Shown: positions 1 to 7,712 of the stretch, piece after piece
How positions within the stretch are numbered: position 1 is the first letter of the stretch
How the letters are laid out: each line of letters starts with the position of its first letter
Position numbers and translations under genes: made by a program
The notes under the pieces: generated by a model
What the model saw: the letters and a program-made list of their open reading frames with translations, nothing else
Told to the model about the DNA's origin: nothing
The model's database searches: none
Source: a virus
Direction: 5' to 3' (one strand)
DNA: 43,041 nucleotides
Virus record (IMG/VR): IMGVR_UViG_3300024265_000106
Span: 1-43,041 of that record

Positions 1-264
1 TGCTTTTCGAGTGGAGGCTTTGGAACAGGGACAACCTCGACTGTTGGGTTTGCTTCAGGCGGTAGCCTCACGGTTCCTCCGGGCTTTCCAAACGATTCGT
101 TTGGAATTGGCGTTTCATCTGGCGAAGAGGTTAATGTTCGCACAGCAACACAACAAAGAAATGGCGGGGACATGTCTGTGTTAGAAGGAAAATTCGATAG
201 GCTAAGTAGCGACATGAGAAACATGGTTCTGGAAATGACCCAGGCGATAGCGGAGAGAGGGTAA
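1..264 (+). CDS. Tail tape measure protein, C-terminal end (rest at right end of window)
   Basis: This is the last part of the tape measure protein whose first 532 codons lie at the right end of the window. The frame is continuous through the shared 126-base repeat. The segment carries the Gly/Ser-rich FASGGSL and VSSGEEV motifs typical of tape measure C-termini, then a short helical tail ending in QAIAERG. The stop codon overlaps the next start as TAATG, so the downstream tail gene is probably translationally coupled. The first seven bases do not match the other copy, so residues 1-3 here are unreliable. Confidence 0.85.
   Translation, partial: CFSSGGFGTGTTSTVGFASGGSLTVPPGFPNDSFGIGVSSGEEVNVRTATQQRNGGDMSVLEGKFDRLSSDMRNMVLEMTQAIAERG
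8..133 (+). repeat. 126-base terminal direct repeat, left copy
   Basis: This stretch is identical to the last 126 bases of the window. Both copies lie inside the tape measure gene and keep its frame, so the repeat is best read as assembler overlap of a circular or circularly permuted genome and not as a physical phage end. Just outside the repeat the two copies differ (TGCTTTT versus GCTTTGC). Confidence 0.9.
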
Positions 265-1877
265 TGGCTGAACTATTCGACTCAATTACATTTGAGATAG
301 ATTTCAACGCCGGATCATGGACGGACGTCACTGATGAAGTAAAAATGAACCCCCAGCCAAGATTCCGGCGCGGGAATTCAGGCAACGGCCCACAGGATAG
401 GGTTGCTAGGATCGGCACAATATTCTTTGCTCTGAAAAATCTGGCTGGAAAATACAGCCCTGGTCACGCAAGCGCGCAAAGCGGGTTCGGTGTTGGTAAC
501 AAAGTCAGGCTGTCTTTCACATTCGAGGGTGAGACATATTATAAAATCCAGGGAAAGATTCCAAAGGGTGGGATAAGACCATTGCCGGGGTCGTTGGGAA
601 AAAGATATACAGAGGTCGATGCACACGATTGGATGAAGCAAGTCACTCAGCACGAACTTAGACTTATGACCCTTGCTCTTAATCAGCGTTCGGATCAAGC
701 TATTGCATTAATTGACGCAAATTTACAGGTCAGCCCAATTGCAACAGATTACAGAATCGGAGCAACTATCTACCCGCGGGTATTCCACACCACAAGAGAT
801 AGGACACCCGCTGCCGCTGAAATAAAAAACATAGTGGTTTCAGAGTTGGGCTATTATTATGTTGTGGGTGACAGGACTGAAGGGGAAACAGTTGTACTAG
901 AATCTAGGTTTACGCGCTCTACGTCCGTAGATCCTGATACGCTACCGATAAGTATAAGTGAATCAGGCAGAAGGCTTTTGGAGGACGGCACTTTCAAACT
1001 GGATGAGGACGGTTCTTTTAGGATATTAAACGAAACACAAGATGCAGTATTTAGCAACAACATGGCAGATATGGACGTGGAAATAGGGGCGAACCTTGCA
1101 AATCTTATCAAATCTGAAAGCAATCCTGTTGAGATCGACGCAGCGGCCACGACAATATTGTTTACGCTGAATGAAGTTATTGAACTCACGGCAGGGCAGA
1201 CACTAAGCGGATACAGAGGCGCGTACATTGACCCAAGCGGCTCTGGTCGCAAGGTTTCTGGGACAGAGATGGTTACGCCCCAGTCGGCTACAGATTACGC
1301 CGCTAATGCACAAGCAGATGGAGGTGGCGCGGATAAAACAGCTCAGCTAACCGTGACGGCAAGTTATGGAACAGAGGCAGTTGAATATGAATTGGTCAAC
1401 GCAGACACAGCATCTATATTCATAACGTTGTTACAGGCAAGAGGGAAAGGAATTTATGATTACCAGAAATTTGAAAGCATTAGAGAGGATACTGACAGTC
1501 AAGCCATACACGGGGTTATCTCATTATCAGTCAACTTTAAATATGAACCGGATGTAACTGTGACGCAATCCTATGGCGACATTGTTCTGTCAGAAACAAC
1601 AGCGGACGATGTAGTCGTTAAGGGAATTCCCTTTCATGCAAATTACGACAGTAAAACAATGTATGGTTTTTTAGTCCTTGAACCAGGCAGTAGATTTACT
1701 TTAGTTGAAGACCACACAGGAGTTAGTCAGGATTTCTTTGTGCAAGGATATGAAGCGACAATAGTAAACAAGAATATGGTTGATTTTACAATATTCCCAA
1801 GGGCGGCGGATCTTCAGGCGTTCTGGGTTTTGGAAACATCAAGGCTAGAATTTGAGACTGGACTAGGAATCGGATAA
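264..1877 (+). CDS. Large tail protein after the tape measure (distal tail/baseplate hub candidate)
   Basis: This 537-residue protein is predicted to be mostly beta-strand, with no signal peptide or membrane span. Its position directly after the tape measure gene, joined by TAATG, is where siphophages encode the distal tail or tail-associated hub protein. The N-terminus (SITFEIDFNAGSWTDVTDEV) resembles the opening of many uncharacterised phage tail proteins that follow tape measures. No catalytic motif was seen. The tail role is inferred mainly from position; the exact component (Dit-like or Tal-like) cannot be decided by eye. Confidence 0.6.
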   Translation: MAELFDSITFEIDFNAGSWTDVTDEVKMNPQPRFRRGNSGNGPQDRVARIGTIFFALKNLAGKYSPGHASAQSGFGVGNKVRLSFTFEGETYYKIQGKIPKGGIRPLPGSLGKRYTEVDAHDWMKQVTQHELRLMTLALNQRSDQAIALIDANLQVSPIATDYRIGATIYPRVFHTTRDRTPAAAEIKNIVVSELGYYYVVGDRTEGETVVLESRFTRSTSVDPDTLPISISESGRRLLEDGTFKLDEDGSFRILNETQDAVFSNNMADMDVEIGANLANLIKSESNPVEIDAAATTILFTLNEVIELTAGQTLSGYRGAYIDPSGSGRKVSGTEMVTPQSATDYAANAQADGGGADKTAQLTVTASYGTEAVEYELVNADTASIFITLLQARGKGIYDYQKFESIREDTDSQAIHGVISLSVNFKYEPDVTVTQSYGDIVLSETTADDVVVKGIPFHANYDSKTMYGFLVLEPGSRFTLVEDHTGVSQDFFVQGYEATIVNKNMVDFTIFPRAADLQAFWVLETSRLEFETGLGIG

Positions 1878-2305
1878 TGGACATAATTAGAAGTCTTTCG
1901 CACGAAAACGAAGCATGTAGAAAACACGGATACAGAAATTGGATACAGAATACAATATTATCGCGCGGGATCGTGCGTCGCCCAGATTGGGAGCATCCGA
2001 AAGGCGAAGTGAAAGCAGCGGTATCAAAAGGCCGTTGGTATGCGAAATGTCCTGGCAAAATCTGTGATGCGAATATGCCCTTGGACGAAAATACGCAAAA
2101 GATGTTTTGCACGAGCTGCTTGAGTGTAGAGAACGACCACAGACCATTCCGCGTTGATTGGGGTGATATAGGAGTATTGAAAGACTTGCTATCAGAACGC
2201 AGGGCGATCAAACAAAGAAACTATCTCCCACATTTTGGAGAGACGTACAAGGATCTTGAGGAAGAAAACAAACTATTAGTAAACGGGATTTATTATGGCG
2301 TTTAG
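1877..2305 (+). CDS. Small tail-region protein with a four-cysteine zinc site
   Basis: This 142-residue protein starts by TAATG overlap with the upstream tail gene, with AGGA upstream as ribosome binding site. A central CPGKIC then CTSC pair looks like a zinc knuckle. The remainder is basic and helical, with a Trp/Tyr-rich stretch. Its place among tail-tip genes suggests a structural or assembly role, but the fold is not recognised. It overlaps the next gene by 11 bases. Confidence 0.6.
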   Translation: MDIIRSLSHENEACRKHGYRNWIQNTILSRGIVRRPDWEHPKGEVKAAVSKGRWYAKCPGKICDANMPLDENTQKMFCTSCLSVENDHRPFRVDWGDIGVLKDLLSERRAIKQRNYLPHFGETYKDLEEENKLLVNGIYYGV

Positions 2306-2924
2306 CACACCTGATACTCAAATAGCTGGCTATGTTGTATTGGCCTCTGACTGGAACGAACTGGTAAATAACTTCATTGCTGTGAATGGTTTCTTTCGGG
2401 TCGATTTGTGGCCTCCCAATCCAGCAGTTGCGTATGCCCCACTAACAGGGGTTACCGCGGCAGGAAGCGAGACAAATGAAAGCTCCGGGGCAGCGGTTGA
2501 CGGAAACAAACCCGTTATTCCGATACTTACATTTAGTGGAACAGCGGATAACTCTAGGCAATGGATAACGCGCTGGCCCCGTGGTTATGGCGTGACTGCG
2601 ACGGTTGTGGGTTCTTATTATATGACAGGCGTGAACTCGGACGACGAGGCTGTATTGAACTTCTATGTCGCGGCAGTCTCAGACACAGACATAACCAGAA
2701 CAGCGAAAGTATACGACACTGCAAATGTACTCACCCTTACGGTCCCAGACGCGGTTGGAACAGAGGATGCATTTAGTCAGGTGTTGACAAATAACGACAG
2801 CGTTGTGAAAGATGACTGGGTCAACTTTGCTATGATGCGAGACGGCGACGCCGGAGGCGACACGGCAAACGTAGGTAACTTGGCATTAACCAGTTTGGCA
2901 ATTAACTTTGCATTGGCAACATAG
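2295..2924 (+). CDS. Tail-tip structural protein of unknown function
   Basis: The protein has 209 residues. It begins with a short helical segment (ASDWNELVNNF) of the type found at the N-terminus of phage tail and fibre proteins, followed by a Gly/Thr/Asp-rich beta domain like those of decoration or receptor-binding proteins. No transmembrane segment or catalytic motif is visible. It follows the zinc-knuckle tail protein and precedes the HEXXH and LamG genes, so a role in the tail tip or host contact is inferred from context. Confidence 0.55.
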   Translation: MAFSTPDTQIAGYVVLASDWNELVNNFIAVNGFFRVDLWPPNPAVAYAPLTGVTAAGSETNESSGAAVDGNKPVIPILTFSGTADNSRQWITRWPRGYGVTATVVGSYYMTGVNSDDEAVLNFYVAAVSDTDITRTAKVYDTANVLTLTVPDAVGTEDAFSQVLTNNDSVVKDDWVNFAMMRDGDAGGDTANVGNLALTSLAINFALAT

Positions 2925-2993
2925 AAACCATGATACTTTGTGTAGTATGTTTTCACACCAAAATCCTTTATAATGGAGTAAAGGAGATAAATT

Positions 2994-3371
2994 ATGATGA
3001 ACCTAATTAGTAGAATCTTGTTTATGCTCACGGCGTTTGTGTCCGGTGGGGATATGGCAGGCCAGGATTATTTTGAAATATGGAACAACAGCGGTGCGCT
3101 AGGACTTCATTTTGAGATTGAGGACTATCACCTAATCTTTGCAACAGATGAAGAAAGCGCCTTGCACGAAGTTGGGCATATTGCTTATGCTCCTTCGTTT
3201 GAGTTCTTTGAGGCGGTCGAATTGTATATCGAGGATTGCGAAGGCGAATTATGTGAGTATGTCCAAAAGCATTTCGAAAACGGAAACTTTGAGGAGATAT
3301 TTGCCGAGCTTTATATGTGGGATATCCTCTATACTATCCCGCAAGAATTTGAGGAGTTTTATGCCCGTTGA
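2994..3371 (+). CDS. Putative zinc metallopeptidase (HEVGH) in the tail-tip cluster
   Basis: This 125-residue protein has the zincin signature HEVGH at residues 58-62 and a plausible third zinc ligand at E105 in EEIFAELY. The spacing is normal for gluzincin-type folds. The first 17 residues are hydrophobic (ILFMLTAFV) and could be a signal or membrane anchor. A strong AAAGGAG precedes the start, and a TATAAT-like element (TTTATAATGG) lies just upstream, so it may have some independent transcription. It overlaps the LamG gene by 11 bases. It could cut a host surface protein during entry or process a tail component. The motif is seen; the activity is inferred. Confidence 0.6.
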   Translation: MMNLISRILFMLTAFVSGGDMAGQDYFEIWNNSGALGLHFEIEDYHLIFATDEESALHEVGHIAYAPSFEFFEAVELYIEDCEGELCEYVQKHFENGNFEEIFAELYMWDILYTIPQEFEEFYAR

Positions 3372-4074
3372 TTTTGATGGAAGCGCAGACATTTTAAACT
3401 TCGCAGACAATGCGATATATGATGACCTGGCTACTAAGTCCATATTCTTAAGAACAACAGTGGACGGTGATGGCTCAGACAACATTAACAGAATGTTGTC
3501 AAAAACGCCCGCGGCAGCGGCTACCGGATGGTCGCTTTCAAGAAACAAGGTCAATGACACCTTCGAGTTTATCCAGACTGCTACGGTTGCAATTGGTCAA
3601 TGGGAAACCACAGCAAGCAGCTCCGTTATTGGTGAGACATATTCAGTTGGTGGTTCAATGGACATCGGAAACATTAACAACGACCCGATAATATACCTGG
3701 ATGGTGTTGCAGATACAAATGAAACGGTAGCGGCTGAAGGTGCTTTTCAAACAGACGCGGGCGATGGGCTTGCGGTTGGGGCAATAGATGGCGGCGCTCC
3801 AGCCGGGTTTTTCAACGGCAAGATATTTGACATCCATATTGCAAACGTCATCTGGACAGCCGCAGAGTTCGCAAGCCTACACGCTTCAAACGCTCCCGGC
3901 CTATGGATGCGTGGGTTAATCTTTTATGCTCCGATGAACGGGGCAGCGGGATTGACCTCTTTTGACACAGCGCCATTGGGAGCGGCCAACAAGGTGATTG
4001 ATATTGTTTCAGGAATTTTAGGAACACCAACCAGCAACCCGCTAGGCGTTGCAGATACGGTATTGGCGGTATAA
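3361..4074 (+). CDS. LamG/concanavalin-like lectin-fold tail protein 1
   Basis: This 237-residue protein starts at the ATG preceded by GAGGAG, inside the end of the HEXXH gene. The reading frame stays open further upstream, but that extension runs antisense in style and lacks a ribosome site. The sequence has hallmarks of LamG-like jelly-roll domains: an opening DFDGSADIL, a central GETYSVGGSMDIG, and FFNGKIFDIHIANVIW near the end. Such domains bind carbohydrates in phage receptor-binding proteins. A second LamG-like gene lies one gene downstream. Confidence 0.6.
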   Translation: MPVDFDGSADILNFADNAIYDDLATKSIFLRTTVDGDGSDNINRMLSKTPAAAATGWSLSRNKVNDTFEFIQTATVAIGQWETTASSSVIGETYSVGGSMDIGNINNDPIIYLDGVADTNETVAAEGAFQTDAGDGLAVGAIDGGAPAGFFNGKIFDIHIANVIWTAAEFASLHASNAPGLWMRGLIFYAPMNGAAGLTSFDTAPLGAANKVIDIVSGILGTPTSNPLGVADTVLAV

Positions 4075-4725
4075 ATGGCAGACAAAAAAACCACCCAGCT
4101 CCCTGAAAACAGCAGCCCTATAGGGACTGACTTAGTTGAAATAGTAGATGATCCGGGCGGATCTGCAGACAGTCAAAAGATAACCCTCACGAATTTCTTT
4201 GAGACAACGCTAATAACCGCGGCGGTTGGGGCGGCTTCTACTGCTGCTGCTGGGAAGGCTGAATACGCAACTGCCGCGGAGATAGATTCGGCAACCGCAA
4301 ACAGAACCATGACCCCTGATCTGTTTGTTGCAAGTAAGCGAAATATTAGGTATTTGGTGTTCTCTTTGGTTGCGCCAAGCGTAGACGCTGCAGCAGACAC
4401 CGACATCGGCGGGGATTTCACTGTCCCGTTTAGCGGAACAATATTACAAGACGATACCCTTCACGATCAGTTAGCGGCGACCACTGACACGGCCGGAACA
4501 ACGGGAACAATGGTGGTTGACATTCACTTGAACGGTACGACCATAATGGCGACGAACAAGTTAGATATACTGTCCACAGAAAAAGGAACACAAACAAACG
4601 GAACCCAGCCAGACCTCACAACCACCGCGATTGCAGCAGGCAATATTCTCACATTTGATATTGATGCAAACCACACAACGGAAGCCTTGGGGCTAAAAGT
4701 CTACATGGCGATAAGGGAGAGTTAA
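4075..4725 (+). CDS. Phage structural protein between the two LamG genes
   Basis: The protein has 216 residues. The N-terminus, with TTQLPENSSPIGTDLVEIVDD, is a type widely seen at the start of phage tail and fibre proteins, where it precedes a short coiled linker. A beta-rich C-terminal domain follows, rich in Thr, Asp and Ala. The start directly abuts the upstream stop and the end overlaps the next gene by TAATG. It probably belongs to the adsorption apparatus together with the flanking lectin-fold proteins. Confidence 0.6.
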   Translation: MADKKTTQLPENSSPIGTDLVEIVDDPGGSADSQKITLTNFFETTLITAAVGAASTAAAGKAEYATAAEIDSATANRTMTPDLFVASKRNIRYLVFSLVAPSVDAAADTDIGGDFTVPFSGTILQDDTLHDQLAATTDTAGTTGTMVVDIHLNGTTIMATNKLDILSTEKGTQTNGTQPDLTTTAIAAGNILTFDIDANHTTEALGLKVYMAIRES

Positions 4726-5441
4726 TGGTTGCAGTAAAGCCTAGTTCAGCAAATTTAATTGGTTGGTGGGATCAAAACGAGGGAAGCGGAAACGCTCTTG
4801 ATTCCCATACGTCAAACCTTACAATGGCAGATAACAACGGCGTTGGCACAGGAGCGGGGGTAGTATTAACGGCACGCGATTATGTTGCGGGAAGTAATGA
4901 GTACTTCTCCCGCGCAAGCGAGGCCGCGTTACAAATGGGGGATATTGATGCGACCTGGGTATTTTGGTTCAACTTTGATGGCGGCGGCTCAAATGAAGTG
5001 CTTATCAACAAAGACGACACAACCGCCAACCGCGAATACGCTATTATCAAAGATGACAGCGACGTACCTGCTATCTTTGTTTTTGATGGCGGCAATACAA
5101 TTAGGGGAGCGGTGGGCTGGTCTGCTGGACTAAACCCTAGCACGTGGTACTTTTGCGCCGCATATCACAGCGCAACAGACAACGAAGTTGGAATAAGTAT
5201 AAATGCTGGCGTGTTTGAAACGGCGGCCACAACGGGGGCGGCAGGGACGACCACAAGGCCGCTGTGGTTCGGGGATAGAGAAGCAGCAAGTATAAATCTT
5301 GATGGGCTTTTAGATGAGATCGCATATTTTAAGGAACAACTCACACTGGGGAATGTTGAATGGCTTTATAATGGTGGTGATGGACGTTCTTATTCGGAGC
5401 TAGTCCCCCCTGATTTTATTCCGGGCATGACTATTTTTTAG
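4725..5441 (+). CDS. LamG/concanavalin-like lectin-fold tail protein 2
   Basis: In this 238-residue protein the Laminin G-type domain covers nearly the whole chain: LIGWWDQNEGSGNALDSH at the start, WVFWFNFDG, STWYFCAAYHS and LDGLLDEIAYF. These are the usual positions of strands in bacterial and phage LamG_3 domains. The translation start is TAATG-coupled to the preceding gene with AAGGGAGAG upstream. The likely role is glycan binding at the tail tip. Confidence 0.7.
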   Translation: MVAVKPSSANLIGWWDQNEGSGNALDSHTSNLTMADNNGVGTGAGVVLTARDYVAGSNEYFSRASEAALQMGDIDATWVFWFNFDGGGSNEVLINKDDTTANREYAIIKDDSDVPAIFVFDGGNTIRGAVGWSAGLNPSTWYFCAAYHSATDNEVGISINAGVFETAATTGAAGTTTRPLWFGDREAASINLDGLLDEIAYFKEQLTLGNVEWLYNGGDGRSYSELVPPDFIPGMTIF

Positions 5442-5469
5442 GAGACAACACGAAAGCACAAGGTGCATT

Positions 5470-6282
5470 ATGGCAGACATAATAAGACAATCAAATCTAC
5501 TCAGGCAGTGGATAAATAATAGATATATAAAATCGTTGATGAACGACCCGTTCAGAAACCTACCGCGCATATCTCGAAGGGCGCATGGCCTGGACTTCTC
5601 AAAGTGGGCCGACGATTGGATATTACCAGAAGAAACTCCCCTGCCGGTGGACTTCGCCATTCAACGATTATCTTACGGGATAACCAAAGACCAAAAGTAC
5701 GACAACCACAGCCAACGAATAAACAAGATTGGGATTCGTGGCGCGTATCATTATTATGAAGATCACGACCACTGGTTAGATCAAGCCGAATTATTCTTAC
5801 GCCTTGCCACAGAGAACCCATATACAAAGTATCACATGCTTTGGTTGGACTTTGAAAGCAATGAATGGGAAAACTATAACTTCAATTACAGATCGAGCGA
5901 AAACTGCCGGAGGATAATTGAATATCTCGCACAGAATTTCGAGGGCAGGGTCGGGATGTATGCCAACGTAAACCAGATCGTCACAGACCTTGATCCTCAC
6001 GGATCTTGGATGCTGGATTGGCCTTTGTGGGTTGCACAGTTGTTCTGGATTGAAAGCCCATTGAAAAGCCCGCGATTGAGAATAGGGAACCATCACGCCA
6101 AGAGATCGGACAGCGCATGGGATATTTTTCAGTACTCATGGTCTGGCGATGCAAAGGCTTATGGGTTTGTTGGGAAGAAAGTAATTGACTTGAACGTAGC
6201 AAACTACACCGTGCCCGAGCTTTATGAGTGGTGCGGGGTTACCTATAAACAAGACAACAATAAAAAGGGAAAGATAAAATGA
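5470..6282 (+). CDS. Endolysin, GH25 muramidase family
   Basis: This 270-residue lysozyme is predicted to cleave the beta-1,4 bond between N-acetylmuramic acid and N-acetylglucosamine at the end of infection. GH25 landmarks are visible in order: GLDFSKW (residues 40-46), DFAIQRLSYG (61-70), GAYHYY (91-96), WLDFE with candidate catalytic D127 and E129, MYAN (163-166), PLWVAQ (185-190), DIFQYS (218-223) and DLNV (240-243). There is no signal peptide, so release probably depends on the holin genes just downstream. A ribosome site (AAGGTG) precedes the start, and the end overlaps the next start as ATGA. Confidence 0.92.
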   Translation: MADIIRQSNLLRQWINNRYIKSLMNDPFRNLPRISRRAHGLDFSKWADDWILPEETPLPVDFAIQRLSYGITKDQKYDNHSQRINKIGIRGAYHYYEDHDHWLDQAELFLRLATENPYTKYHMLWLDFESNEWENYNFNYRSSENCRRIIEYLAQNFEGRVGMYANVNQIVTDLDPHGSWMLDWPLWVAQLFWIESPLKSPRLRIGNHHAKRSDSAWDIFQYSWSGDAKAYGFVGKKVIDLNVANYTVPELYEWCGVTYKQDNNKKGKIK

Positions 6283-6533
6283 ACGCCCAAGACAAAGAGG
6301 ACATCAAAGAGCTAACCCAGGAGTTTAGGGGGTTTGTAAAAGAATGGTACGAAAAGAAAGAGGAAGACGCAGGCTTTCACGCGACGATGAAACTAAAAGT
6401 CAAGGCCATTGACGATCACGAAAAAAGACTAAGGACATTAGAAAAAGCAGAACGCAAAACGATTGTGATCGCCTCTTTGGTTGGCGCTATTGTAACAGGA
6501 GGCGGTGCGCTTATAATTTCTCTGTTGTCGTAA
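6279..6533 (+). CDS. XhlA-like membrane protein of the lysis cassette
   Basis: This 84-residue protein has a charged helical N-terminal half with heptad character (KAIDDHEKRLRTLEKAER) and a single C-terminal membrane span (TIVIASLVGAIVTGGGALII). The arrangement matches haemolysin XhlA-type proteins, which help holins and endolysins lyse Gram-positive cells. It is coupled by ATGA to the endolysin gene. Assignment rests on topology and neighbours. Confidence 0.65.
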   Translation: MNAQDKEDIKELTQEFRGFVKEWYEKKEEDAGFHATMKLKVKAIDDHEKRLRTLEKAERKTIVIASLVGAIVTGGGALIISLLS

Positions 6534-6686
6534 TAATAATTCCATACCTCACCAGGCAGTCTAAGTGTGGCGCATCCTGTATATCGCTCGCAACCGATTA
6601 CGCAAAAGTTGAGGTGAGGTTCAGGTTTATTGTACAGCTTGATTGTATTATGTCAAGTGTTTTATCAACTAGTAAAGGAGTAAGAA
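6534..6686. other. Non-coding gap in the lysis cassette with an 8-bp inverted repeat
   Basis: No open frame with a ribosome site was found here. ACCTCACC at 6546-6553 is complementary to GGTGAGGT at 6613-6620, enclosing 59 nt that could form smaller GC stems. A strong ribosome site AAAGGAG precedes the holin gene. A TGTATTAT element near 6644 could be a -10 box but has no matching -35 box. Confidence 0.4.
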
Positions 6687-7031
6687 ATGGATACAATTGT
6701 TAATTGGTTAACTGACGCAGTAGGTCCCACTGTTGTCTTTTATGGGCTGTTTGGTTTTGCCCTGAAGGAAATTGTGGAGTACACGAAAGCGGCTTCCAGG
6801 GGAGTTTCCGGGAAGATAAAGGTTAGCTGGCTTCATATTGGTGGCTACGGGTCCCTTGCCCTAGCGGCGATCTTAGGTATCGGTGCTGCTTACCAATATG
6901 ATCTTAACGTCTTTCAGCTTTTTGAGACCCTGAAAGAAACCGACCCCGAACTTGCTACGCTGATAACCTCGGCTGTAGGAATTGGGATCGCCCGGTATTG
7001 GAAGGCAAAAGAAAAAGCCACCAAAAAATAA
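6687..7031 (+). CDS. Putative holin
   Basis: This 114-residue membrane protein has hydrophobic stretches near residues 11-28 (VGPTVVFYGLFGFALKEI), 52-68 (GGYGSLALAAILGIGAA) and 90-102, and a lysine-rich cytoplasmic tail (KAKEKATKK). Size, topology and position after the endolysin and the XhlA-like gene fit a phage holin that triggers lysis. It is the last gene of the rightward late transcript and is followed at once by a strong terminator. Confidence 0.7.
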   Translation: MDTIVNWLTDAVGPTVVFYGLFGFALKEIVEYTKAASRGVSGKIKVSWLHIGGYGSLALAAILGIGAAYQYDLNVFQLFETLKETDPELATLITSAVGIGIARYWKAKEKATKK

Positions 7032-7127
7032 TTATCTCCAAAGCATTCTGCCCCTCATTACGAGGGGCAGTTTGTTTATCCAAGAGGGTTGCATCCCGTG
7101 GTGCGCGGCATGGATAAGATCGGCTAT
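7032..7127 (-). CDS. Possible 31-residue protein with an AUA start codon
   Basis: A perfect ribosome site, AAAGGAGG, lies 7 nt upstream of ATA in a frame open for 32 codons. The encoded peptide (ADLIHAAHHGMQPSWINKLP and on) looks protein-like. The only ATG near the ribosome site is in another frame and stops after one codon. Either AUA serves as a rare start, or ATG was mutated or misread. It would be the last gene of the leftward operon and overlaps the opposing late terminator. Confidence 0.35.
   Translation of the reverse strand: MADLIHAAHHGMQPSWINKLPLVMRGRMLWR
7048..7077 (+). terminator. Rho-independent terminator ending the late operon
   Basis: A nine-base-pair stem (CTGCCCCTC/GAGGGGCAG, loop ATTAC) is followed by TTTGTTT. 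It lies 17 bases after the holin stop and marks the meeting point of the rightward late operon and the leftward operon. Confidence 0.9.
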
Positions 7128-7160
7128 GGCATCACCTCCTTTTGAATGCTTCTTTATCTG

Positions 7161-7463
7161 TTATACAAATTGCAAGACCACCCAACCAAAGAGAAGGATA
7201 AACAGAGGTTTTACAAAAGCCACTATGGTAGCATAAATTGCGGCTTCGGTTTTATCTTCATCTTTGTTTCGCCCAGTGTCATTGTTGGCGATTAGGTAAT
7301 TGAGTGTCAAAGAAAGTCCAATTGCATAAGGAACAGACAAACCAGGCAAGCCGAAAAGCGGGACTATAAACCAACCCCACATTATTGACAATGCCCATCC
7401 GCCAAAGACAGAGCCGACAACCATAACAACCCCGATACCTAAACATCCCAAAAAAATAGTCAT
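7161..7463 (-). CDS. Conserved phage membrane protein
   Basis: This 100-residue protein has about three membrane segments: an N-terminal GVVMVVGSVFGGWAL, a middle segment around WFIVPLFGLPGLSVPYAIGL, and a C-terminal LFILLFGWVVL. The Trp-rich FIVPLFGLP-type core recurs in small membrane proteins of many phages whose role is unknown. The ribosome site AAGGAAT precedes the start. It is encoded late in the leftward operon, away from the holin, so a role at the host membrane during early infection is more likely than lysis. Confidence 0.65.
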   Translation of the reverse strand: MTIFLGCLGIGVVMVVGSVFGGWALSIMWGWFIVPLFGLPGLSVPYAIGLSLTLNYLIANNDTGRNKDEDKTEAAIYATIVAFVKPLFILLFGWVVLQFV

Positions 7464-7484
7464 TATTTTAATTCCTTTCTTTCA

Positions 7485-7712
7485 CTAGTTAATAAACATA
7501 TCTCTTGTTAGATTGTGCCGACATATCATTATCTTTTTTCTATTAGGGCGGTGCTTCAATCCTTGCCCTGGCTTGAGGCTGTAAAGCAATTTATTCCAGC
7601 TTCTATTATTGCCTCCGTTGTTGATGTGTGTTTCCTTGAGGGAGAGGCGGCGATCAGGTTCTTTTATGGCCTCTACGACTTTCTTTTTGCGTGGGCGATT
7701 TCGTTTAGCCAT
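7485..7712 (-). CDS. Small basic protein of unknown function
   Basis: A 75-residue, strongly basic protein is read from the ATG that overlaps the upstream stop by eight bases (ATGGCTAA), implying coupled translation. Its ends are rich in Lys/Arg (AKRNRPRKKK and RPNRKKIMICR). The frame remains open for eight more upstream codons, but the overlap favours the internal ATG. No recognised domain; nucleic acid binding is possible from charge alone. Confidence 0.45.
   Translation of the reverse strand: MAKRNRPRKKKVVEAIKEPDRRLSLKETHINNGGNNRSWNKLLYSLKPGQGLKHRPNRKKIMICRHNLTRDMFIN

Noticed and set aside
2929-3009. 26-codon frame before the tail-tip HEXXH gene
   Set aside because: No ribosome site, and it runs into the ribosome site and start of the next gene in another frame.
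3139-3360. Upstream extension of the first LamG gene
   Set aside because: It overlaps the HEXXH gene completely, has no ribosome site, and its residues do not resemble the LamG fold.
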